Below the pieces are notes generated by a model, which had not been told where the DNA came from, searched no databases, and saw only the letters and a list, made by a program, of their open reading frames with translations. DNA of 64,000 bases from Torreya grandis. Taxonomy: Eukaryota > Streptophyta > Pinopsida > Cupressales > Taxaceae. Location: the NCBI GenBank assembly GCA_037957365.1, contig JARHVA010002006.1:2451501-2515500 (forward strand). Reading direction: 5' to 3'. This document shows, piece by piece, positions 48,170 through 56,529 of this stretch (positions are counted from its first letter, which is position 1; each line of letters starts with the position of its first letter). The translations under genes and the position numbers were made by a program.

Positions 48170-48735
48170 ATAAATTTCTTTAATGAAATTATATGGATCA
48201 ATTCCATGTGTTTTAGTGTTGTCTTTATCAAGAAAGAGATTATAAATACCTTCAAGGGGGAGGATGTTTCACCATCCATAAAACTCATAGATTCTTTGCT
48301 AATTAGACAATTCTGATTTGAGTCTGTCTCTATGTATGTCTCAATATGAAACCTTGTTAAGGGTTGAGTCCTTATAGTCACTTTGGTTTCATATCTTATT
48401 TTAAAAGATAGAAAGGACCAATTATCAGAAAGGTACCCTCCTATCTTAGCCATGAAATCCCTTGACAAGCAAATAAAAAAATGTGCTAGAAGGTCTACCA
48501 CCACAATGTCTTGAAAATTTGAAAAACTTGGGCTATCATATAGGAAGACCTTCAAAATTTTGACCAATCCCACTATCTTAGTTAGAGTCCCATCAAGCTA
48601 CAATAAACCCTTAATATTTGGCTTATATTTTAATCCCAAATTGTCAGCCACCACTTTAGGCATAATAGTGGTACTAGCTCCACTATCCATAATACAATTA
48701 TAGACCAACTTATCTCCCATAATGAGGGTGCGATA
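48163..48735 (-). pseudogene. C1 aspartic protease
   Basis: The upstream part reads KLVYNCIMDSGASTTIMPK (about 48710-48650), with the catalytic DSGA intact. It is followed by an open stretch (48573-48163) with FLYDSPSFSNFQDIVVVDLL, FMAKIGGYLSDNWSFLSFKI, RYETKVTIRTQPLTRFHIET and NQNCLISKESMSFMDGE. It ends LKKFIW and a stop. The C3 copy has these two parts in one 185-codon frame, which confirms them as one domain. The RNase H frame begins just a few bases beyond. Confidence 0.8.
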
Positions 48736-48979
48736 GAAAGGTGGAGGCTTTTTATACTTAGTGGAGGGTTCAAAGACATGGATTGGATCATTGATAAAGG
48801 ATACACCATTATGCTTTGAAGTTTGAGGGGCTACATGGATACATGCTAGCTACTCTTGTAAAAGCTCCTTTTGATCAAGCATATGTAAGACTTCCCAAAG
48901 AGATATACTTGTCTTAGTAATTTTCAAAGAATAAATAATGTTTAGAGAGGGATAATTCATCTTTTCTTGGAATCTTGAA

Positions 48980-50570
48980 GGTATTGATGGGGCTTAAACT
49001 TGATACATTATAGGTTTGACAACCCTACTTGCATTCTGATTTTGTTGATGAGCATGACTTGCAATAGGTACAACATTAGGATTCACACCTTGTGGCCTTA
49101 GAGAGGCATCAATTTGAGTTACTTGCACTCCTTGATATTTTCCCAACACTCTCGTCTTGGCTCTTATGTTTGCTATAACTAACATGTTTTGATTTAACAC
49201 ATAATCATCTCTTGCTTAAAAGTTCATCATGCCTAAACTTTGGCTGCTAGCTTCTCTACAGTTATCCCTATGCATAAGGTCTACTTCTTCTGAAGTTACA
49301 TAAGGAGTAGCTTCTTCTTGTGCCACAAAAGCTTGGCTATATTCTCCTCCACCGTAGGTGAACTAACCTTGAGGCTATCCCCATTAGTCCAAATGATCCT
49401 CCCTTTGGACTAGATTGGAATGTACTAGAACAATAGCCTTAGTGGAAGGTGTAGGATTAGGATTATAGGCATTGGGATACCTATTGAAACATTTTTGACC
49501 TTGTCCTCCTCCTTGGTAGTTGTATTGGGGTGGAGCTCTATATCTTTGTTGAGGATAGTATTGATGGTTAGGTGGAGAACTTATCTAGAACTGAGGTTGC
49601 TTGAGTTGAGCTCATAATGATCAAATTTCTTCATCTTCATCCATAGCAGTATCCACTTTCTTATGGAAGGCTCTTGGCTTGACATTGGCATTAGGAATTT
49701 GAGTTATGCTTAGAGTTTCCATTGAAATATGAGACAAGGGTATAAAACTATTGAAGGTAGATTTCCAACCTATATTAAGCTATTTGTAGATTCAATATCT
49801 ATTTCATATGCATCAGGTAGAGTGAATCCTCCCATATATTATAACATCACTGCCTCATCAATACCAATACCTATTAGATAGGTGGGGAACAATAATCTTG
49901 GAGGAGGTCTCATGACAGGCGGTAACCTATGCCATGCCCTTTGAAATATTTCATTGAAATCCCCTATAGATTTGTTAGGACCTTTCTTTATCATGTTTAG
50001 CTAATGGATTAGTGAAAAATGGTCACTCTTATTCTCAAATCTAGTCACCAACAATTTCCCATAGCCATCCCAACTTTTAATGCAACCACCTTCCAAAGTC
50101 CTATACCAGTCAAGTGCTTTGCCTTTTAGACACATAACAAGCAATCTAATGGCTATGTTGGCTTAGGTGACATTATGAAAATTATAGAAATTTGAGATGT
50201 CCCTAATATGCTTAGATGGGGTAATGGGACCCTCTCCATTAAATCTAGGGAGACTCTTAGTAGCATTAGGAGGAATAGGGTCGTATGTAGAAAGGTTAAT
50301 TGGATTTTGTTTGTAAAAGGCTAGGAAAGGCTATTATCTCTCCATTTCTCTTCTTTTCTCTTGATCTCCTATTTCTCCAACTTCCTTAACTTATTTTTAT
50401 TCTTATCCAAACCTCCTTGCTAAGGATCTCTAAGCACTAGGAATTGTTTAGGGCATTGTTCTTCAAGAAGAGCTTCAGCTAGGGGGGCTTGGTCAAAAGT
50501 CCTAGATAACCTAGTGAGGACCATGAAGTATAATGTGAGAAACTTGATCTACAACTAGAGATTCTCACCT
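48980..50570 (-). pseudogene. C1 gag
   Basis: The sequence runs parallel to C3 gag (60609-62010). The core reads SLPRFNGEGPITPSEHIRD-like text near 50230, KGKALDWYRTLEGG (50100), LNMIKKGPNKSIGDFNEIFQ (about 49960) and WHRLPPVMRPP (about 49920). The C-terminal part includes MLNQNMLVIANIRAKTRVLG (49200) and HAHQQNQNASRVVKPIMYQV (49000). No zinc knuckle is visible. Stops and frameshifts break it. Confidence 0.75.
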
Positions 50571-50659
50571 TTTAGAGTTGGCAAATGTTGTATTAAGAGT
50601 ACAAAATCAAGTTTGTCAAGACCAAAATTCACCTTGACATGTAAACAAATAAGAAATGG

Positions 50660-50678
50660 GGTCCTATCGGGCATGCCA
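50660..50678 (-). other. C1 primer-binding site
   Basis: The minus strand reads TGGCATGCCCGATAGGACC, four bases after the LTR. It is the same site as in C3 and two transitions away from F. Confidence 0.8.
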
Positions 50679-50682
50679 AAAT

Positions 50683-51772
50683 TGTTGTCTCCAAATATTG
50701 CACCCTAAAAGAGAGTGTTCAATTTTCTTCTAGATTTGGGTAATTTTGGAACACTTCCAAGCATGTGGGTATACCGATAATGGAAATGGACCTCTAGATT
50801 GAAAGGGATAGCTCCCTAAATTTGTCTTTGTAGGACAATTTCTATTTAAACAAGTTGAGTTAAAAGTTATAGAAAGAAAAAATTATTATAAGGGTGGTGA
50901 TATATCAAAATTATTTTCCACACAAATGTCATATCTTAGCGCATGATGAAACAAAAGACATAGGCTATTTCCAAGCTCTAAATAATCTAACACAAGTATT
51001 TAAACATAGAGGTTAGATGTGTAAAATGTCACAAGGTAAATGAGTCTAGAAGGTAAACTTTGCACATTCCAAAATAGTAATACACATGCAAAAATTCAAT
51101 ACACTTAGACACACTCTATGTGACCTATTAAAACCAAAACCCTTGCTCATGCATGAAGGAAAAAGGACAAAAGGATAAATACCATCACTTGTTGTCACTA
51201 TTTTTGACTTACACACTTAGATAATCTTTAGAACTTCAAAGAAAATCCAATTGGCAGTGATGCTTAAAGGCAAGATATCATTCTAGCAGAGCTTTGCCAT
51301 ACTCTGTGTGTATGTCTTTTCACTAGCCAAGGGGCTGTATATATAGCTATAAGGAAGAGAGAGAGGAAAGCCTTTGGTGCTAAGGAGAGGAATAAATTTT
51401 TTTCAAGTCACCATATTTAGTTGCAACTAACTTTACAAAGGATGCTTCTCAGGCCATTTAGTTGATCTATATCATCACAAGTTAAACATTTGGTCCTGCT
51501 CTCTCAAAGATGTTTTTCCAATGTTTGCATCAATAGAATAAAGATACTCTTGGCTAAGTCATGGAATAAAATTGGTTATTTCAAGGGAGTATACCTAATA
51601 CAAATTTGTCTCTTTCATTCTATTTGGCTTTTTCCTTCTTCTTTGATTGGTCCTCAAGGACTGACTCAGATCTTGGTCAATCAATGGTGATGTGAGCTCT
51701 CTTATTGTTTTTATGGATGAAGGATGTGAGCCCTTGGATCTACTTGAATTCTCTTATGTTTTAACACCAACA
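50683..51772 (-). repeat. C1 5' LTR (1090 bp)
   Basis: On the minus strand it starts TGTTGGTGTTAAAACATAAG and ends GGAGACAACA. It aligns with C3 59442-60450 except for about the first 85 bases, which C3 lacks. A likely TATA box lies at tatatatagc (about 51332-51341 on the plus strand). Confidence 0.85.
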
Positions 51773-52077
51773 GTGAGCTCATTATCTCAAAAAATTATGT
51801 TTGTGCAACTATCATTTTACCTAGCCATTTCATTTTGGCATCATTTCTTTTCTCCTTGAAAATATCCTCTCTTTGGCAATCCTTATATGGAATATTTAGT
51901 TCTAACTTTATTTCAAATAATAATTGTGAAATAATTTTCTTGTGGGCACTTTCCATTGGAAATTATACTTTAGGATTTTTGTTTATGGCTTGTCGAAAGA
52001 ATTATTGCAAACAAAAAGTCTGCAACAATTCCTTCAGACATCATACAAAGGTCACTTCCTTTTGGAATGATCCCTTT
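51773..52077. other. No feature seen
   Basis: Spacer to the right of the C1 LTR. No coding signal or recognised repeat. Confidence 0.4.
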
Positions 52078-52688
52078 GGGCTTGAAAGTGTCCATTTAAA
52101 ACTTTTTTAAGGGAACTTTGGAGGAAAGTGGCCCTTCAAAAAATTTTTGAAGGGTAATTTGGAAGGAAAGAGACCCTTCAAAAATTTATGAAGGGCACTT
52201 GGAAGAGAAAGTGTCCCTTCGAAACTTTATGAAGGGCAATTTGGAGGAAAGTGGCCCTTCAAAAAAGTTTTGAAAGGAACTTTGGAAGGAAAGTGACCCT
52301 TCAAAACTTTATAAAGGGCACTTGGAAGAAAAAGTGACCCTTCATAACTTTCCTAAGGGCACTTGTAAGAGAAAGTGACCCTTCATAACTTTTTGAAGGG
52401 CTCTTGGAAGAGAAAGTGACCTTTTAGAACTTTTTGAAGGGCACTTGGAAGAAAAAGTGTCCCTTCAGAACTTTCCAAAAGGGCACTTGGAAGAGAAAGT
52501 GTCGCTTCAGAGCTTTCCAAATGTAACTTTGGAGGAAAGTGGCCCTTCAAAAAATTTCTAAAGGGCACTTGGAAGATAAAGTGTCCCTCTGAAACTTTTT
52601 GAAGGGCACTTTGGAGAGAGAAAAGACCCTTCAAAAAAGTTCCAAAGGGAAATCTGAAGAGAGAGAGACCCTTCAAAAAAAATTTGAA
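52078..52688. repeat. 41-bp minisatellite with a self-complementary unit, about 14 copies
   Basis: The unit is close to gggcacttggaagagaaag, tgtcccttcagaactttttgaa, mostly 41-42 bp. Each unit ends in an inverted repeat, CCCTTC(A)...TGAAGGG, formed with the next unit's ggg (for example cccttcaaaaaatttttgaaggg at 52132-52154). The array therefore carries a short palindrome about every 41 bp. Two subtypes alternate: gggcacttggaagagaaagtg and gg(g/a)aactttggaggaaagtgg. On the minus strand it stays open for 125 codons (52760-52383), but I regard this as a by-product. Confidence 0.92.
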
Positions 52689-52794
52689 GGGAAAACATTG
52701 AATGGAAAAGATAAAGGAAGCGAATTCTTTCAAACTTTTTTTCCTAGACAAAAAGACCAAAATAAAGGATTCCTTCAGGAAAAGGAAAACAGAT

Positions 52795-52840
52795 AATTCT
52801 TTCAGACTTTTTGTCGAAGGAAAAAAAGTCTAAAAGAATT
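52795..52840. repeat. Perfect-looking hairpin, 18-bp arms
   Basis: Arms AATTCTTTCAGACTTTTT (52795-52812) and AAAAAGTCTAAAAGAATT (52823-52840) pair with one mismatch around a 10-base loop (gtcgaaggaa). Confidence 0.85.
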
Positions 52841-52892
52841 CCTAGGCTTGGACAAAAAACCCAAAATAAAGAAACCTTTCCAAAAGAGATAA

Positions 52893-53030
52893 CACTTAGG
52901 CAAAAGGGGTGAAAAAAACTTGAACTAGGCTAAAACAAAGTTTCTAAATAAGAGAAAAAAAATAAGGGGGACAAGCACCCAAAAACAAACCATATTTCAC
53001 AACAAACCAAGGGCCCATGTTCCATTATGA
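52893..53030 (+). repeat. Repeat family R, copy 1
   Basis: It reads acttaggcaaaaggggtga, then gctaaaacaaagtttctaaa, aagggggacaagcaccc, and caaaccatatttcacaacaa, aaccaagggcccatg. Copy 2 lies at 55513-55625 and a shorter copy 3 at 55834-55905, all in the same orientation. Confidence 0.8.
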
Positions 53031-53042
53031 TTATGATTGAAT

Positions 53043-53091
53043 GACTCTTTCATAGTTCTCTTCCTTGAAAATTAGGACTCTTTCATAGTTC
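53043..53091 (-). repeat. Junction sequence, copies 1 and 2
   Basis: The minus strand reads GAACTATGAAAGAGTCCTAA, TTTTCAAGG (53091-53063), then again GAACTATGAAAGAGTC (53058-53043). It lies just beyond the left border of C2. Confidence 0.8.
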
Positions 53092-53115
53092 TCTTCCTTT
53101 GTTGACATGCTCACT

Positions 53116-53860
53116 ATTTCTTTCTTCTTCTGATCATCCTTATTAAAATAACTCTTTAAGGTAATCAGTCCCTTAGGTATCTTGTTTATCTTCAACTAAA
53201 TGATTTGCTCTTCACATTGATCATGTAGTCTCTTTTAGTTTCTTGAGGAAAAATATGACTCATTTTGCAAGAATTGTGCAATGTGTTCATCACTTTCAAA
53301 CACTTTTCATGACACTTCATTATCTAAAATAGAGGGCCTCACAATTATCTTGATATAAGATTGATATTTCTCTTATCCTATATTAGTAGTTGTATCGAAT
53401 CGTGCTCCTATGGAAGCCAATCTATTAGCATGTTTATTAGAATCCTTTGGTATGAGTTGTATGTTGAAGGCATCAAAGTCTTCAAGTAGGTCCCATACCA
53501 TATGCTTTTAGGACTTAAGTAAGGTATTATTGGTTATAGCCTAATTTATTACTTGGTGGATGACCAATTCACTATCTTCATAAACTTTTAGATTCTTGAT
53601 CCCTCTCTTCTTTTCCAATTGGAGGCCATGAATTAAGACTTCATATTCTGCCACATTATAGGTAAAGTTGAAGTGGAATCTATATGAGTAGTATTGAATC
53701 TTTGATGGAGAAACTCACATAATGCTAGATCCTACACCTACTTTGCTTCTTGAACCATAAAAAAACATCTCCCATATGCCATCAAATTTGTGATCTTCAT
53801 TAGTGAGTGAAGGGATTAAAACATCCCTTTCACACATACAATAACTTACCAAATAAATAT
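53116..53860 (-). pseudogene. C2 RNase H (aRNH-type) and tail
   Basis: It matches C1 47431-48169: the same YRFHF..TYNVAEYEVLIHGL text and the tail to KGLITLK...KDDQ. Its frame is broken by additional small indels, for example around 53690 where three bases present in C1 are missing. The join to protease is at tattgtatgtgtgaaagg, as in C1. Confidence 0.7.
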
Positions 53861-54420
53861 ATTTAATGGAAGTATATGGATCAAGTCCATGATTTTTAGT
53901 GTTGTGTTTGTCAAGAAAGAGATTAGAAATACCTTCAAGGGGGAGGATGCTTCACCATCCATAAAACTCATAGATTCTTTGCTAATTAGACAATTCTGAT
54001 TTGAGTTTGTCTCTATGTATGTCTCAATATGAAACCTTGTTAAGGGTTGAGTCCTTATAGTCACTTTGGTTTCATATCTTATTTTAAAATATAGAAAGGG
54101 CCAATTATCAGAAAGGTACCCTCCTATCTTAGCCATGAAATCCCTTGACAAGCAAATAGCAAAATGGGCTAGAAGGTCTACCACCACAATGTCTTGAAAT
54201 TTTGAAAAACTTGGGCAATCATAGAGGAAGACATTCAAATTTTTGACCAATCCCACTATCTTATTTAGAGTCCCATCAAGCTACAATAAACCCTTAATAT
54301 GTGGCTCATATTTTAATCCCAACTTATCAGCCACCACTTTAGGCATAATAGTGGTACTAGCTCCACTATCTATAATACAATTATGGACCAACTTATCTCC
54401 CATAATGAGGGTGAGATAGA
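53846..54420 (-). pseudogene. C2 aspartic protease
   Basis: The open stretch 54256-53846 reads FLYDCPSFSKFQDIVVVDLL, AHFAICLSRDFMAKIGGYL and QNCLISKESMSFMDGEASS. The DSGA part lies just upstream (about 54400-54330) and is separated by a stop, as in C1. Near-identical to C1 and C3. Confidence 0.8.
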
Positions 54421-55470
54421 AAGGTGGAGGCTTTTTATACTTAGTGGAGGGTTCTAAGACATGGATTGGATCATTGATAAGGGCTACACCATTATTCTTT
54501 GAAGTTTGAGGGGCTACATGGATACATGCTAGCTACTCTTGTAAAATCTCCTTTTGACTAGGCATATGTAAGACTTCCTAAAGAGATATACTTGTCTTAT
54601 TAATTTTCAAAGAATAAATAATGTTTAGAGAGGGATCATTCACATTTTCTTGGACTCTTGAAGGTATTGATGGGGCTTAAACTTGATATATTATAGGTTT
54701 GACAACCCTACTTGCATTCTAATTTTGTTGATGAGCATGACTTGCAACAGGTACACCATTAGGATTCACACCTTGTGGCCTTAGAGAGGCATCACTTTGA
54801 GTTACTTGCACTTCTTGATATTTTCCCAACAGTCTCTTCTTAGCTCTTATGTTTTATATAACTAACATGTTTTGATTTAACACATAATCATCTCTTGCTT
54901 AAAAGTTTTTCATGCCTAAACTTTGGCTGCTAGCTTCTCTACAGTTATCCCTATGCATAAGGTCTACTTCTTCTGAAGTTACATAAGGAGTAGCTTCTTC
55001 TTGTGCCACAAAAGCTTGGCTATATTCTCCACCACCGTACGTGAACTAACCTTGAGTCTATCCCCATTGGTCCAAATGATCCTCCCCTTGGAGCAGATTG
55101 GAATGTACTAGAACAACAGCCTTAGTGGAAGGTGTAGGATTAGGATTATAGGCATTGGGCTACTTATTGAAACCTTTTTGACCTTGTCCTCCTCCTTGGT
55201 AGTTGTATTGGGGTGGATCTCTATATCTTTGTTGAGGATAGTATTGATGGTTAGGTGGAGCACTTATCTAGAACTGAGCTTGCTTGAGCTGAGCTCATAA
55301 TGGTCAAATTTCTTCATCTTTGTCCATAGCACTATCCACTTTCTTAGGGAAGGCTCTTGGATTAACATTGGCATTAGGCATTTGAGTTATTCTTAGAGTT
55401 TCCATTGAAATATGAGACAACAAGGGTATACAACTATTGGAGGTAGATTTCCAACCTGTATCAAGCTATT
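54420..55470 (-). pseudogene. C2 gag C-terminal part
   Basis: Corresponds to C1 48735-49790: HAHQQNQNASRVVKPI-like text near 54720, and a Gln/Tyr-rich stretch near 55250 (YPQQRY). The capsid core is absent because the copy ends at 55470. Confidence 0.7.
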
Positions 55471-55473
55471 CAA

Positions 55474-55502
55474 GAACTATGAAAGAGTCCTAATTTTTAA
55501 GG
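55474..55502 (+). repeat. Junction sequence, copy 3
   Basis: GAACTATGAAAGAGTCCTAA then TTTTTAAGG begins four bases beyond the right border of C2. Confidence 0.85.
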
Positions 55503-55512
55503 ACAAACAAGA

Positions 55513-55625
55513 ACTTAGGCAAAAGGGGTGAAAAACATTTGAACAAGGCTAAAACAAAGTTTCTAAAGAAGAGAAAACAACTAAGGGGGTTAAGCACCCA
55601 CAAACAAACCATATTTCACAACTAA
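55513..55625 (+). repeat. Repeat family R, copy 2
   Basis: It carries the same blocks in the same order as copy 1 (acttaggcaaaaggggtga to caaaccatatttcacaact), with scattered differences, for example gggggttaagcaccc in place of gggggacaagcaccc. Confidence 0.8.
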
Positions 55626-55654
55626 TTGAATGATGCAAAGGCTTTGATAAATAT

Positions 55655-55680
55655 GCCATGATACAAACTCTGATAGAAAT
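55655..55680 (-). other. Met-type primer-site-like sequence
   Basis: The minus strand reads TTCTATCAGAGTTTGTATCA, resembling TGGTATCAGAGC but lacking the TGG start. It could be a degraded copia primer-binding site. Weak. Confidence 0.25.
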
Positions 55681-55833
55681 ATTTTGTTGATCTTTTGACT
55701 AAGTGCCCAATTTAAAACAAGTCCTATTTTCCCAATAAATTATTAAACTAGACTAGGATTATCATGACCATAGGGAGATTGTAAATATGAATCCACACCC
55801 GAGCCCTTGAAATGGTAGCCACTAATGAAATAA

Positions 55834-55905
55834 ATAAGGGGGACAAGCACCCACAAACAAACCATATTTCACAACAAACCAAGGGCCCATGCTCCATATG
55901 GAGTC
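55834..55905 (+). repeat. Repeat family R, copy 3 (short)
   Basis: It reads ataagggggacaagcaccca, then caaaccatatttcacaacaa, accaagggcccatgctcc. It matches the middle and right part of copy 1 and is closer to copy 1 than copy 2 is. Confidence 0.8.
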
Positions 55906-56112
55906 TCACTATTTTATATATTTAAAAATAATTATAAGAAACCCATTCCAAATTACAGATTAAGAAGGATATAAAATATTATGACATGCCCATTTTGACC
56001 ATTTAATCACCTTGATCATCAAAGGGTGTTTCCCCATCAGTCTAAAAATTGAGGATTTGAATCCTATTTCCCTATCAACCTCCTATATGCACTCATATTA
56101 AATTAAAAAATT

Positions 56113-56508
56113 TGTAACTATTAGGAATATAAAACACAGAGCAATATTAATGAAATAGGTGCAAAAATAAAATGCAAAAAACATAATACAAGAGAGACAT
56201 ATTTAATATGGTTCACCTAATATGAGTTATGTCCACACAGAGATAGTTAATTCTTCTCTTATTTAGTCCAACAAATGAAGGGATAAACCTACATTATATC
56301 CACTGCAATCTCCTCTTCACTCATACACAGTGCGTCATCTTGATTACAATGCCATCATATCAAAAGAGGGTTACATATTAAGGAAAAAATGCACCAACAT
56401 AATTCTTACCATCATATCTATGACCTAATAGTGAATTGTCTCAATTTACTATGAAATTACAATATTTTACAATGGGGTCCCATAGTAGGAGGCAAGCCCC
56501 CCCCCACA
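56113..56508 (-). repeat. Element G 3' LTR (about 396 bp)
   Basis: On the minus strand it starts TGTGGGGGGGGGGCTTGCC right after the purine run GATGGGGGGG and probably ends AGTTACA at 56113. The U3/R region has taaataagagaag and the U5 part ttttgcattttatttttgc. The left limit is my estimate. Confidence 0.6.
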
Positions 56509-56529
56509 CCCCCCCATCAGGAATTGGGC

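Larger units (their letters stand above)
47431..51772 (-). mobile_element. Element C1: gypsy element lacking RT and integrase
   Basis: The minus-strand order is 5' LTR (51772 to 50683), primer-binding site (50678-50660), gag (about 50560-48980), protease (about 48720-48165), then directly a second-type RNase H (48169-47855), ending at a purine run near 47431. Compared with C3, the RT, first RNase H and upstream linker are missing, and no integrase or 3' LTR follows. C2 has the same join and the same left end. C1 is therefore a non-autonomous or truncated derivative. Confidence 0.8.
53116..55470 (-). mobile_element. Element C2: second RT-less gypsy copy, truncated in gag
   Basis: It is a near copy of C1 from its left border (TTTCTTTCTTC) through RNase H, protease and most of gag, ending at about 55470 in the gag. 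It lacks the gag start, primer site and LTR. It has the same direct join of protease to RNase H as C1. Both borders carry the junction sequence, in opposite orientations. Confidence 0.85.

Noticed and set aside
52078..52688. CRISPR-like array
   Set aside because: The units are contiguous without unique spacers, and the context is a plant genome full of retrotransposons.
52383..52760. 125-codon minus-strand frame with FLKGLFSLQ-type repeats
   Set aside because: It is produced by the 41-bp minisatellite. Because 41 is not divisible by 3, units are read in changing frames, which no real repeat protein would do.
56498..56517. C/G run as a G-quadruplex regulatory element
   Set aside because: It is explained by the copia polypurine tract and LTR start (GATGGGGGGG followed by TGTGGGGGG).
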